A DNA stretch of 64,000 nt from Paludibacterium purpuratum (GTDB taxonomy: Bacteria; Pseudomonadota; Gammaproteobacteria; Burkholderiales; Chromobacteriaceae): contig NZ_SNZP01000009.1 of assembly GCF_004363805.1 (NCBI RefSeq), forward strand, positions 144,716 to 208,715, read 5' to 3'. Positions 46,266-55,254 of this stretch are shown here, piece by piece; within the stretch, counting starts at the first letter, position 1; each line of letters begins with the position of its first letter. The translations under genes and the position numbers were made by a program. The notes beneath the pieces were generated by a model, which saw only the letters and a program-made list of their open reading frames with translations, was not told the DNA's origin and ran no database searches.

Positions 46266-48161
46266 ATGCCCTGCGTTTCACGCCATCTACCGTATCAGCT
46301 CAGAACATTGGCCACCGGCTCGCTCCTCTTGATGGCAATGTGTTGCGGCGCGTTCGCGCAGCAAGCGGGACACATCCTCGGCCATATCGATGGCATCGGC
46401 AAAGACGGCGATCATTTCTTCCTGTCGGGCTGGGCATGCCAGCAGGGGCAAACCGACACCATCATGATCCATGTGTTCGACGGATCGAAGCACTCGCTGG
46501 TCGCCTACCAATGGGCGAATTTACAAAATGAACCCATGATCGCCACGGCCTGCCAAGATCACGGCAAGGGTAAACATCGCTTCATGGTCATGCTGCCCTA
46601 TGGCTATGGCCCCGACAGCAAGCTCGATGTGCATGGCATTCGGGCGGTGGCTGGCGTGGCCAACGATTCGATCGCCGGCTCGAATCAAGCCCTCGCCGAG
46701 ATTCCCATGCCGCAGCTGCAATATCCACCGCATCCGACGCTGGCAGGGGCATATCGCAACCTTGCCGAGCGCCCGCGCGTATTCACGACAGCGGCGGAGC
46801 TGAACGACCTCGTTCTGCGGATCAACCGCCCCAACAGCTACTCGGCGCAGCGCTTCAAGGCGCTCGCCGCCAAGATCAAACAAGATCTTGCATCAGGCGT
46901 CGATTGGGGCATCACCTATGCAGGATGCGATGGCAGCATCTATCAATACGCCTTTTCCTACGAACCGCAGGATGGTCTGGAAGCCAAGATGCGCGCAGCG
47001 TTGAAGGTTGGCTCGACCGCCAAATATCCTACCGGCGCCGCCGTGGTGGCGTCGCGGCTCGCGCTCTATGCGACGCTAGTGAAGAGAGGCGCCCAGGTGC
47101 CGCCCGACGCACCCAGTGGCGACAGCGCGGCCGCCCTGGCCAAACGGATCATGCTGGCTTGGGCCGAGCACGGCTTTCCCAGGGATGCGCAGGGCAACAT
47201 CGTGCCGTTGCTGTCGATGCAATGTGCGAAAGTCAGTGGGGAGATGACCGGCAAGTCGGCATCCAGCAACGCCGTGCGCGACACCGGCGAGCTGAGTCTC
47301 GGCAGGGGCGTCCTTTATTCCGTGCAAGCACAGGATCTGCTGCAATCGCTCAACGTGTTGAGCAGCAAGGAGGAGCGTGAGCTCAATGCGCTCCACAGTG
47401 CCCTGTATGAGTTGCTCAGGCAGGCCCACAATCAATGGTTCGGCGGACTGCCGCTCGAATACTGGCCATTTCCGAACTGCGTGCGCTACGGCAATGTCGC
47501 GGCCAATGCCATGGTCAGTCTCTTGGCGAGCGCGCGCGTGATCGACGACGGCAGGCGATTCGATGCGGCGCTGCAGGGCGGCGATCGTGCGATACCGGTC
47601 TTGCTGCCGTGGGTCGATCTCTTCCCTTATTTGATCTACGGCGAAGACGATACGCCCTGGCAGCAATGCACAAAGAACGCCTACCCGGACAGCCTGACCA
47701 GCTTGAAAAACCAGGCCGATTTCACCACCCCGACGGTTGCCCCGGGAGAAATCTTCGACCGAGGACGCAACCACACGCCGATCCAGGGAATCGGGTACCC
47801 CATGTTCACTTTGGAGCGCCTGTTTGACACGGCCGAGATGATGCGGATCGCCGGCTTCGATGCCTACGGTTATCGCGGGCGCCATCGGCAATCGATCGAG
47901 ATGGCCGCGGATTACTACGCCTGTTATGCGAAGTCCGCGGGTTTTTACCAGGTGGTTTCGGCCCAAAATGCCGGCGCGTGCCCGAACGCTCAACAATACT
48001 ACGGGAAGCTCGTCAGCGGCGTAGATGCAAACATGCTCGTTGCCGCTTTCCGGTTTCCCTACGACGCAGCCATCGGTAACGTGTTACCGGCGGCAAAAGC
48101 CGCGGCCACCGCAGGCGCCTTCTCGACCGACGCTATCCTGTTCGGGAAATGGCCGGATTAG
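46266..48161 (+). CDS. Secreted protein with GWAC-type N-terminal region and lyase-like helical domain
   Basis: A 631-residue exported protein. ATG 46266 has GGAG seven bases upstream, and residues 1-31 form a signal peptide ending CCGAFAQQ. Residues about 35-75 hold a small beta module (HIDGIGKDGDHFFLSGWACQ). From about residue 150 to the end the sequence resembles the alpha/alpha-barrel alginate/heparin lyase superfamily (NQWFGGLPLEYWPFPNCVRYG; GYPMFTLERLFDTAEMMR). I cannot identify a full catalytic set, so lyase activity is a hypothesis. It overlaps closely with the next membrane protein gene (4 bp gap) and lies near an acyltransferase, suggesting work on surface polysaccharide. Confidence 0.65.
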   Translation: MPCVSRHLPYQLRTLATGSLLLMAMCCGAFAQQAGHILGHIDGIGKDGDHFFLSGWACQQGQTDTIMIHVFDGSKHSLVAYQWANLQNEPMIATACQDHGKGKHRFMVMLPYGYGPDSKLDVHGIRAVAGVANDSIAGSNQALAEIPMPQLQYPPHPTLAGAYRNLAERPRVFTTAAELNDLVLRINRPNSYSAQRFKALAAKIKQDLASGVDWGITYAGCDGSIYQYAFSYEPQDGLEAKMRAALKVGSTAKYPTGAAVVASRLALYATLVKRGAQVPPDAPSGDSAAALAKRIMLAWAEHGFPRDAQGNIVPLLSMQCAKVSGEMTGKSASSNAVRDTGELSLGRGVLYSVQAQDLLQSLNVLSSKEERELNALHSALYELLRQAHNQWFGGLPLEYWPFPNCVRYGNVAANAMVSLLASARVIDDGRRFDAALQGGDRAIPVLLPWVDLFPYLIYGEDDTPWQQCTKNAYPDSLTSLKNQADFTTPTVAPGEIFDRGRNHTPIQGIGYPMFTLERLFDTAEMMRIAGFDAYGYRGRHRQSIEMAADYYACYAKSAGFYQVVSAQNAGACPNAQQYYGKLVSGVDANMLVAAFRFPYDAAIGNVLPAAKAAATAGAFSTDAILFGKWPD

Positions 48162-48165
48162 AGCA

Positions 48166-48813
48166 ATGCTATTCGAACTCCTGCTCCTACTGTTGCTGCT
48201 GGCGACAACATTTGCGGTTGTTGCGACCGCCGCCATGCTGATTCTGCGGCGCTGGAAACGCGCTTACCAGACGATAGCCGCGACCGCGGCAACTTGGCTC
48301 GCGTATCTGGCAACGGTCGCAGCGGTATCGGCGTTCACTCCCCAGAAGATCCTTGGGATGAACGATGATCTTTGCTTCGACGAAATGTGCTTCGCCGCGG
48401 TCGACTTCCGTCTTACGCATCAGCTAGGTCCGCCGGATCGTCCAATCACCGCAAACGGCAGCTTCGCGGTCGTCGCCATCCGCGTGAGCAGCCATTCCCG
48501 CGGCCGAACGCAAAGCGAGGGGGGACTACGAGCGAGGCTTTGGGACGGCACACGCAATTACGATGAGGTTGCCGCGGACCAACTGCGCTTTCAGAACATC
48601 GGGATCAAAGCCATACCGCTTACCGAGCGCCTGTCTCCAGGCCAAAGCGTACTAAGTGTGCAAGTGTTCGACGTGCCGCATGCGCCCACTCCCCTGCAGC
48701 TGGTTCTGGATCATGGCATCACGCCTGGCTATCTCGTCATCGGCGAAGCGCCCTGGTTCAAAGAACCAGCGGTCATCGCGCTGACGCCATCGAAGCCCGC
48801 GTCGGCACGGTAA
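48166..48813 (+). CDS. Membrane-anchored protein of unknown function
   Basis: A 215-residue protein. Two hydrophobic helices (about residues 2-26 and 34-54) precede a periplasmic beta-rich domain containing GSFAVVAIRVSSHSRGRTQSE, which loosely resembles DUF4352-type immunoglobulin-like domains. The ATG is four bases after the stop of the secreted lyase-like gene, so both are probably co-transcribed. An in-frame start far upstream at 48025 would run inside the previous gene. No enzyme motif is seen. Confidence 0.65.
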   Translation: MLFELLLLLLLLATTFAVVATAAMLILRRWKRAYQTIAATAATWLAYLATVAAVSAFTPQKILGMNDDLCFDEMCFAAVDFRLTHQLGPPDRPITANGSFAVVAIRVSSHSRGRTQSEGGLRARLWDGTRNYDEVAADQLRFQNIGIKAIPLTERLSPGQSVLSVQVFDVPHAPTPLQLVLDHGITPGYLVIGEAPWFKEPAVIALTPSKPASAR

Positions 48814-48848
48814 ACCAAAGCTCTCACGCATCGGAGGCGATGCCTGGA

Positions 48849-48930
48849 CTTACCGCAGAACCACCATGGATGACTATGGCAGCTTTGTTTTTCCGAGCAT
48901 CGACAGCGAACAGGCCAATCCGCTGTACAT
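48849..48930 (+). pseudogene. Decayed partial copy of the PqqD-like gene
   Basis: This stretch aligns with 45873-46000 of the PqqD-like gene. It encodes YRRTTMDDYGSFVFPSID, then jumps directly to EQANPL. The intact copy reads YRRTTMDDYASFVFLSID, has 17 extra codons, then EQANPL. The deletion is in frame, about 58 bases before it match at roughly 50 positions, and sequence similarity ends at both sides. There is no start with a ribosome binding site, so this is a remnant. Confidence 0.8.
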
Positions 48931-49050
48931 ATGGCGAGAAGGTTCACCGCCGTTTTGGAGATGGTCACAGGGAGACCACCGCACAGCCTTGATTTTTACA
49001 TCAGCCTTCAATCGCTGCACTCTTCTCGATTTCGATGCCGGCGTTTCAAT

Positions 49051-51123
49051 TCATCTTAATTTATATGTCGATGCAGGAGTTCGCATCCAAGAGAGGAAAG
49101 CAGGTGCCAACATACTGCTCCCGAAAAAATTCAGGTGATCGGAGTCACGATATATCACCCGATCATTCTGCATAATATGGCACTGAGTTCGGTCACAGAA
49201 CACATCCAGAGGATCAAACACCCGCACTTTAGGGTTATTGACTGCCAATCTCTGTAACAATGAACGCATCTTACCCTGTCGCCATACTATGGTTGAACGC
49301 TTTAGTTCACAGGAACGAGCCATATTGAATAAGGGTCGCTTGATGCAATCATTAATAAGAAAGGGCAACTCCGGCACATCCATCACGACGATAACTTTCT
49401 TATTCGCGTTGGTTAAATACTTCACAGTATTTTCCAACCCGTGATAGAACAACTCCGGTTTGGAGGCGCCAGGGTAATCAGGGCTGCTCATCTGAACTGA
49501 CTCAGCCCAATGGTCGATGATCCGCTGCTGAGCAAAGTCGTCATCAAAAATGTAATCCGCAAAGAAAGCCAGCACTACCGTCCGGATAGCTGGCGAATCT
49601 TTAATATACGTTAGTATCCGCTCTCTTCGAGCCGAGCAGTCCTGCCCCTCTTTTGGGGTTCCTATCGCCACGCCCAAAGTCGGAGGACATTTGGGATGGG
49701 CGAGCAGTAACCAAGAATGAACATGATCCTGATTTGCCAGCCCGGGAAAAAGACTACGGGCATGACTATCTCCGAACACGACACTATCGGAAGGTCGTTG
49801 CAGAGGAGATCGCCGGCAAAACTCCGGTGCAGATGGACCGTGGCCGATGGCCGGATTGCAGACAGGAAAAGAATCCACCCCGTCATCCAGTGCGCTCGCC
49901 GGTAAATTAATCCGAAAGGGTAATCCATGACGCACCTCGGCATCACGCCCCAGCCAAGCAACAATCACCATTAGCAGGCAGAGCGCCACAACTTTGCCAG
50001 GGCCAGGTATCCCAAAGCGGATTGGCCGCTCTATCCAACGCCAACTTAGCCAAGCCAATAGAATGCTCAGCATTACCATCAGGATGCGCCATCCCCCTGA
50101 CAAGTCATGCTCCAACACTATTCGGGAAAAAGACAGTAACGGCCAATGCCAAAGATACAGCGGATAGCTGATGAGCCCAATCCAGACCACCACGGGACTA
50201 GACAACAACGTTCGATTAACCAGTGCACCAGAGCCCGCATAAATCAGCAGACAAGCCCCCAGAACAGGCAGCAGAGCCCACCAGCCAGGGAAAGCAATAT
50301 CGTGCTCATTCAACAACATCACCGCCGCGAGCAAAATCGATAAGCCGGCAAGTGACAGCGCATCATGCGCCCGCTGGGAATGCCCTAAATACAGATCGGG
50401 AGATCGCCGCAACCACAACGCAAGCATGGCGCCGGCCAACAATTCCCAGAACCGGCTCAGCGGAGAGAAGAAACTGCCGGCGGAGTCTATGGTCATCAAA
50501 TGCAGGTTCGTGGCAAAAGAAGCAAATACCAGCAAGATGATCACACCCACAACGGCTCGACGAAACCGATAGAAGGCAAACAGGATCAGTGGCCAAGTAA
50601 AATAGAATTGCTCCTCGACGCCCAAAGACCAAAGGTGCAGTAAAGGTTTGGTATGAGCAACACTGTCAAAATACCCGGTGTCCTGCCATAGCAGCAGATT
50701 GGCGTAAAAACCCGCCCCCCCAAGCATTTCACGCCCGAGAGTCTGGAACTCATCAGGTAACAAGGCAAACCACCCGAACACGTAACAGGCCAACATCATA
50801 ACGACCAGCACAGGGAAGATTCGTTTTATTCTGTGTGCATAGAACGTCGAGAAGCGGAATGTGCCTGCATCCATCCCCTTATACATAATGCCGGAGATCA
50901 AAAATCCCGAGATCACAAAGAAAATGTCAACACCGACAAACCCGCCCGGTAAAGAACTAGGAAAAACGTGGAATAAAACGACCGAGAGAACAGCGAAGGC
51001 CCGCAATCCATCGATATCGGGACGATAATTCTGAATCTTAACGGAGTGCTGAGCCACAAAAAAACCTGAATCTGCCTGGCGTGGCTTGACTGACACCACA
51101 TGGACAAGTTGACGGAACGACAT
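49051..51123 (-). CDS. OafA/YrhL-type membrane acyltransferase with C-terminal SGNH domain
   Basis: A 690-residue membrane O-acyltransferase from ATG 51123. The N-terminal AT3 domain (about residues 34-385, ten or so helices) starts RPDIDGLRAFAVLSVVLFH, followed by GFVGVDIFFVISGFLI and LLHLWSLGVEEQFYFTWPL. The C-terminal periplasmic SGNH domain has the nucleophile motif VVFGDSHARS and the Asp/His pair in DSDHLNFFGSS. This fusion typically acetylates LPS, O-antigen or capsule sugars. Codon use is visibly more AT-rich than in flanking housekeeping genes, suggesting horizontal transfer. The frame extends to 51165, but MSFRQL is the better start. Confidence 0.92.
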   Translation of the reverse strand: MSFRQLVHVVSVKPRQADSGFFVAQHSVKIQNYRPDIDGLRAFAVLSVVLFHVFPSSLPGGFVGVDIFFVISGFLISGIMYKGMDAGTFRFSTFYAHRIKRIFPVLVVMMLACYVFGWFALLPDEFQTLGREMLGGAGFYANLLLWQDTGYFDSVAHTKPLLHLWSLGVEEQFYFTWPLILFAFYRFRRAVVGVIILLVFASFATNLHLMTIDSAGSFFSPLSRFWELLAGAMLALWLRRSPDLYLGHSQRAHDALSLAGLSILLAAVMLLNEHDIAFPGWWALLPVLGACLLIYAGSGALVNRTLLSSPVVVWIGLISYPLYLWHWPLLSFSRIVLEHDLSGGWRILMVMLSILLAWLSWRWIERPIRFGIPGPGKVVALCLLMVIVAWLGRDAEVRHGLPFRINLPASALDDGVDSFPVCNPAIGHGPSAPEFCRRSPLQRPSDSVVFGDSHARSLFPGLANQDHVHSWLLLAHPKCPPTLGVAIGTPKEGQDCSARRERILTYIKDSPAIRTVVLAFFADYIFDDDFAQQRIIDHWAESVQMSSPDYPGASKPELFYHGLENTVKYLTNANKKVIVVMDVPELPFLINDCIKRPLFNMARSCELKRSTIVWRQGKMRSLLQRLAVNNPKVRVFDPLDVFCDRTQCHIMQNDRVIYRDSDHLNFFGSSMLAPAFLSWMRTPASTYKLR

Positions 51124-51179
51124 TCTATACAAACATATGATATACAACCAGCGCAATCTGGCCATCTTGACCTATCCAA

Positions 51180-51520
51180 TGTCAACCTCGATGGGCACTA
51201 TGCCCCGATAGTGTGGATGATCAAATCGAGCAGACTTCGAAGGAATACCGGAGCAGGATCTGCGCACTCGGATCAAGCAGTTCGAGCAGTTTTTGCGGCA
51301 TAGGCCGTTGGGCGTTCTGCCCAATCACCAGACGGCCATCGACAACGACTTTGGACGTAACTTTTTCGTACAGGGAGCCGCGACGGCCCGCGACCGGCGG
51401 GTGGCCGTCAGTCGGTCGAGGCGACGATCAACTTGCTATACCCGCAGACGCGCTATCAGACACCGAAAGTGCGGGCAGCCGTCGAGTTCTTAATGACACG
51501 GTTGGGAAGGACATGAACGG
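51180..51520 (+). pseudogene. Remnants of degraded coding sequence, including a LysR-type C-terminus
   Basis: Frame-disrupted GC-rich sequence. At 51427-51516 one frame reads SVEATINLLYPQTRYQTPKV then RAAVEFLMTRLGRT and a stop; LYPxTRYxxPKVRAxVEFL is typical of LysR effector-domain C-termini. Upstream, about 51239-51420, another frame gives RIKQFEQFLRHRPLGVLPNH, whose family I do not recognise. No start or continuous frame joins them. It is best read as debris between the acyltransferase and the tRNA gene. Confidence 0.5.
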
Positions 51521-51576
51521 TTTCCCGCTCGAACGGCCAGGGGTCATCCTGCTATAGCGATGGCGAGCGAGAACGA

Positions 51577-51608
51577 CAAAAAGGGCTGTCGCATTGCGAC
51601 AGCCCTTC
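51577..51608 (-). terminator. Rho-independent terminator of the tRNA gene
   Basis: Perfect 12-bp stem aagggctgtcgc (51581-51592) / gcgacagccctt (51596-51607); on the minus strand followed by TTTTTG. It lies 10 bp beyond the tRNA 3' end. Confidence 0.93.
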
Positions 51609-51616
51609 GGAATTCT

Positions 51617-51693
<77 letters not shown>

Positions 51694-51739
51694 TCAGAAG
51701 AAAGCCATACTAACACCAACAAACGCCCCCGTCCAGAAA

Positions 51740-51920
51740 AACAAAGTATTTTTTACCAGTCGTTTACATCGATTACATATTTCAGCAACAGCTCCCCGGT
51801 ATAGTCGGACTTGTGACCCCAGGCTCCCCGGGCTTGCCAGGTAGCTTGGCGTCTCTTGTTATCTCTCTGCACCGTAGTAACCCTCATTGAACATGGCCGC
51901 CTATGCGGCCATCTTTTTTT
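51740..51920 (+). ncRNA. Candidate small RNA ending in a terminator
   Basis: A 180-bp non-coding stretch between the tRNA gene and the 62-codon gene. It contains possible stems (gccaggtagcttggc near 51837-51851; cccaggctccccggg near 51818-51832) and ends in a strong plus-strand terminator (51893-51919). No plus-strand gene precedes that terminator, so an independent transcript is implied. No known RNA family was recognised, and no clear promoter was seen. Confidence 0.3.
51890..51920 (+). terminator. Rho-independent terminator without an upstream gene
   Basis: Perfect stem atggccgc (51893-51900) / gcggccat (51905-51912) followed by c and seven T. The nearest upstream plus-strand coding gene is several kilobases away. 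Confidence 0.88.
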
Positions 51921-52026
51921 GCGCAGCCGGATGGAAAATCGCCCCCGGGACGCAAGTCGGCGGAGGCAAGGTAGTGAGGGGGAATGGGTATCCGGTCGGC
52001 GCGTCGGCCTCCGAACAAGCGGCCGC

Positions 52027-52215
52027 TTAAGCGGCGGCCGCCGAAATGAATGCGTTGGCCGGATACAGGGCGGAAGCCAAGCCGGAAACCGTGCGGAACG
52101 TCACTTCGATCATCTTGCCCACTTGGGCGACGCTGACCACTTCGTAGTGGATGACCTCGCCGCTATCGCGGTGCTCGAGAATTTTATGACCGGGTTGCAA
52201 TTGGCTGATTTTCAT
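52027..52215 (-). CDS. Small protein of unknown function (62 aa)
   Basis: A 62-residue reading frame starting MKISQLQPGHKILEH, with AAGGTG six bases before the ATG, which supports translation. The sequence has a beta-rich pattern (VIHYEVVSVAQVGKMIEVTF), similar to small SH3-like barrels, and an alanine-rich tail. No family is recognised. It stands alone between the candidate RNA and metY, which is divergent. Confidence 0.65.
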   Translation of the reverse strand: MKISQLQPGHKILEHRDSGEVIHYEVVSVAQVGKMIEVTFRTVSGLASALYPANAFISAAAA

Positions 52216-52506
52216 ATTTCACCTTTTTATTATCGTCCATGAGTAGGCGTATAACGATTGTTGATTAAACGAATAAACTAATTCGACATCGAACGGTAAG
52301 TCAAGTTCCATTTCGCTCTTATATAAGAATAATCAAACAATGTGACGGGTGCATTGTGCCGAATTGACAGATTGTTGAAGCAACCATGCCGTCAGCCTGC
52401 TTTATAGCCAAAAGCGATAACTCTCCAAACCAACCGATATTTCCCTTTCTATCGCGATCAGGTAGTGTAATCTCATACAACAATGTCATTACCAAGGGAT
52501 AGAGAG
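52216..52506. other. AT-rich region between the small gene and metY
   Basis: 291 bp that must hold the divergent promoters. I looked for SAM-I, SAM-II and SAH riboswitch cores because metY follows, and found none convincing. Short frames on the minus strand (52319-52489) lack support. Confidence 0.5.
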
Positions 52507-53781
52507 ATGAAACTGGAAACCCTGGCGCTGCATGCGGGCTACTCGCCGGACCCCACAACTCGCGCGGTTGCGGTACCGCTATACCAGACCACGTCCTACG
52601 CCTTCGACAGCACCCAGCATGGCGCCGACCTATTCGACCTCAAGGTACAGGGCAACATCTATACCCGCATCATGAATCCGACCACCGATGTGTTGGAAAA
52701 GCGGCTGGCCGCGTTGGAAGGCGGCATCGGCGCACTGGCACTGGCATCGGGCATGTCGGCCATTACCTACGCGATCCAGACCATCGCCGAGGCCGGCGAT
52801 AACATTATCGCCACCAGCACATTGTACGGCGGCACCTACAATCTATTCGCCCACACCTTTCCGCAATTCGGCATCGAGGTACGCTTCGTCGACCACCGCG
52901 ATCCGGCCGCCATTGAGCAATTGATCGATGCGCGCACCAAGGCCGTATTCGTCGAAAGCATCGGCAACCCGCTGGGCAATGTCGTCGATTTCGCCGCCTT
53001 CGCCCGCCACGCCCACGCGCATGGCGTGCCGCTGATCGTCGACAACACCGTGCCGAGCCCCTATCTATGCCGCCCGATCGAACACGGCGCCGACATCGTG
53101 GTTCACTCGCTCACCAAATATATCGGCGGCCACGGCAACAGCATCGGCGGCGCAATTGTCGACTCGGGCAAATTCCCCTGGGCCGAACACCAGGATCGCT
53201 TTCCGCGCCTGAACACCCCTGATCCGTCCTATCACGGCGTGGTATACACCGAAGCGCTCGGCCCGGCCGCATACATCGGGCGCGCACGCGTGGTACCGCT
53301 GCGCAACACCGGTGCGGCGCTGTCGCCGTTCAATGCCTTCCTGATCTTGCAAGGTCTGGAAACCCTGCCTTTGCGTATGGATCGCATCAGCGAAAACACG
53401 CTGAAAGCCGCGCAGTTCCTGCAAGATCACCCTCAGGTGGAATGGGTCGAATACGCCGGGCTTGCCAACCATCCATCGCGCCCGCTGATCGATAAGTACC
53501 TGGGCGGTCGCGCCTCGGGCATCCTGTCCTTCGGTATCCGTGGCGGCGTCGAGGCTGGCGGCCGTTTCATCGACGCGTTGCAATTGATTACCCGACTGGT
53601 CAACATCGGCGACGCCAAATCGCTGGCCTGCCACCCGGCCACCACCACGCACCGTCAGCTATCGCCGGAAGAGCAGCTCAAGGCCGGTGTGCGGCCCGAG
53701 CTTATCAGACTGTCGATCGGCATCGAGCACATCGACGACATTCTGGACGACATCAAACAGGCGCTGTCCAAGGCGGGCTGA
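52507..53781 (+). CDS. metY: O-acetylhomoserine sulfhydrylase
   Basis: PLP enzyme of the Cys/Met-metabolism family making homocysteine from O-acetylhomoserine and sulfide. The 424-residue protein begins MKLETLALHAGYSPDPTTRA, a MetY-type start, and includes VPLYQTTSYAFDSTQHGADLF, YTRIMNPTTDVLEKRLAALEGG, the PLP-lysine motif HSLTKYIGGHG and the C-terminal LIRLSIGIEHIDDILDDI. Inserts in the region GKFPWAEHQDRFPRLNTPDPSYHG mark this longer MetY form rather than MetB/MetZ. ATG 52507 is chosen over 52483. Its 3' end overlaps the convergent thiE by 29 bp. Confidence 0.94.
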   Translation: MKLETLALHAGYSPDPTTRAVAVPLYQTTSYAFDSTQHGADLFDLKVQGNIYTRIMNPTTDVLEKRLAALEGGIGALALASGMSAITYAIQTIAEAGDNIIATSTLYGGTYNLFAHTFPQFGIEVRFVDHRDPAAIEQLIDARTKAVFVESIGNPLGNVVDFAAFARHAHAHGVPLIVDNTVPSPYLCRPIEHGADIVVHSLTKYIGGHGNSIGGAIVDSGKFPWAEHQDRFPRLNTPDPSYHGVVYTEALGPAAYIGRARVVPLRNTGAALSPFNAFLILQGLETLPLRMDRISENTLKAAQFLQDHPQVEWVEYAGLANHPSRPLIDKYLGGRASGILSFGIRGGVEAGGRFIDALQLITRLVNIGDAKSLACHPATTTHRQLSPEEQLKAGVRPELIRLSIGIEHIDDILDDIKQALSKAG

Positions 53782-54400
53782 TCCAAGCGGCGGCGAGCGC
53801 GCGCGTCGCACGGGCGGGATCGGGGCTGGCACAGATCGCACTCACCACCGCCACCCCGGCCGCCCCGGCCGTGCGTAAAAGTGCCGCGTTGCCGGCATGA
53901 ATGCCGCCGATGGCCACCACCGGCAACGTGGTCGCGCGCGCGATGGCGGCCAGGCCATCCACCCCGCAGGGCGGATCGGCATCCGGCTTGGTCGCCGTCG
54001 CATAGACCGGGCCCACGCCAAGATAATCGACGACCCCGGGTACAACGGCCGCTAGCTGATCCGGCCGGCTGACCGACAGGCCGATCAACGCATCCGCCCC
54101 CAACAAACGGCGCGCAGCGGCCACTGGCAGATCTTGCTGACCAAGATGGACCCCGTCCGCAGCGGCGAGCAGCGCCACGTCCAGATGATCGTTGACCACC
54201 AACTTGGCGCCGCCGGCCCGACACACTGGCAACAGTGCCTGTGCCGCTTCCAGCCACTGGCGCTTCTTCCAGCCCGGCGCGCGCAGTTGCACCACGCCCG
54301 CCCCGCCCCGCACGGCCGCCGCCGCGACGCGCAGCATGCCGTCCAGCCCGCCGCACAACGCGGGGTCAAGCACCAGGTAGAGCGATAGATCGACCGGCAT
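53753..54400 (-). CDS. thiE: Thiamine-phosphate synthase
   Basis: Joins HMP-diphosphate and thiazole phosphate to thiamine monophosphate. The 215-residue TIM-barrel protein has VVQLRAPGWKKRQWLE, VNDHLDVALLAAADGVHLGQ and DYLGVGPVYATATKPDA, then VVAIGGIHAGNAALL. ATG 54400 shares one base with the thiM stop (TAATG) and has AGGTGG five bases upstream; the GTG at 54409 is less likely. Together with thiM it gives thiazole salvage plus coupling, under the TPP riboswitch upstream of thiM. Confidence 0.95.
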   Translation of the reverse strand: MPVDLSLYLVLDPALCGGLDGMLRVAAAAVRGGAGVVQLRAPGWKKRQWLEAAQALLPVCRAGGAKLVVNDHLDVALLAAADGVHLGQQDLPVAAARRLLGADALIGLSVSRPDQLAAVVPGVVDYLGVGPVYATATKPDADPPCGVDGLAAIARATTLPVVAIGGIHAGNAALLRTAGAAGVAVVSAICASPDPARATRALAAAWISPPWTAPV

Positions 54401-55203
54401 TATGGCCACCTGGCGGTCAGCGCGGCGCCGTCCAGTTGGGCCAGCGCATCCAGCAAGGCCACGGCGAAGCTACCCGGTCCTCGACTTTCGCGCGCCGCCG
54501 TCTCGCCGGCGAGCTTCATCAACGCACAGGCAGACGCCACGGCTTGTAGAGGGTCGGGATGGCACGCAGTGAACGCCGCCACCATCGCCGACAACGAACA
54601 CCCGGTGCCGGTGACCTGCTGCAGCCGGGCATCGCCGCCATCGACCGCCAGCACCTGGTGGCCATCGGTAATGAAATCGGTGGCCCCGGTCACCGCCACC
54701 ACGGCCCCGCAACGCTCAGCCAGCTGCATGGCCGCATCGAGCGCCTGTTCGCTGCCGACCAGGCTATCCACGCCGCGCCCTCCGGCGGCCACCCCGGCCA
54801 GCGCCATGATTTCCGAAGCATTGCCGCGGATTGCGCGCGGTCGCTGTACCAGCAATTCGTGGCAAAAAGCGGTGCGCCAGGCCAACACACCGACCGCGAC
54901 CGGATCGAGCGTCCAAGGCGTGCCCGCTTGCCGGGCCGAGGCCACCGCCGCGCGCATGGCACTGGCCTGTTCGACGGTCAGGGTACCGACATTCACCAGC
55001 AAAGCGCCGGCGATGGCGGCGAACGGCGCGGCCTCCTCGGGCGCCACCACCATGGCGGGCGCCGCCCCCAGGGCCAACAGCACATTGGCGGTAAAGGCGG
55101 ACACGACGTTATTGGTCAGGCAGTGCACCAGCGGTTGTGCGGCGCGCAGGCGTTCGAGATCGGCGGCGGCTTGCCGGCCGGAAAGGGCTGTCGGTCGATT
55201 CAT
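54400..55203 (-). CDS. thiM: Hydroxyethylthiazole kinase
   Basis: Phosphorylates the thiazole alcohol for thiamine salvage. The 267-residue ribokinase-like protein shows [48 protein letters not shown] and the C-terminal anion-hole motif [18 protein letters not shown] 55203 has AAGGAG six to seven bases upstream. It is first gene after the TPP riboswitch and is translationally coupled to thiE. Thiamine de novo genes (thiC, thiG) are not in this window. Confidence 0.95.
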   Translation of the reverse strand: MNRPTALSGRQAAADLERLRAAQPLVHCLTNNVVSAFTANVLLALGAAPAMVVAPEEAAPFAAIAGALLVNVGTLTVEQASAMRAAVASARQAGTPWTLDPVAVGVLAWRTAFCHELLVQRPRAIRGNASEIMALAGVAAGGRGVDSLVGSEQALDAAMQLAERCGAVVAVTGATDFITDGHQVLAVDGGDARLQQVTGTGCSLSAMVAAFTACHPDPLQAVASACALMKLAGETAARESRGPGSFAVALLDALAQLDGAALTARWP

Positions 55204-55254
55204 TGCGTCTCCTTGCGCGGGGCAAGGACGACGGCAGCGGGAAGGCATGACTGG

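Noticed and set aside
52319..52489. Short minus-strand frame upstream of metY
   Set aside because: No ribosome binding site and sequence overlaps the probable promoter region.
52216..52506. SAM or SAH riboswitch upstream of metY
   Set aside because: Partial words such as ttgaagcaacc occur, but paired stems and conserved cores are not in the right order.
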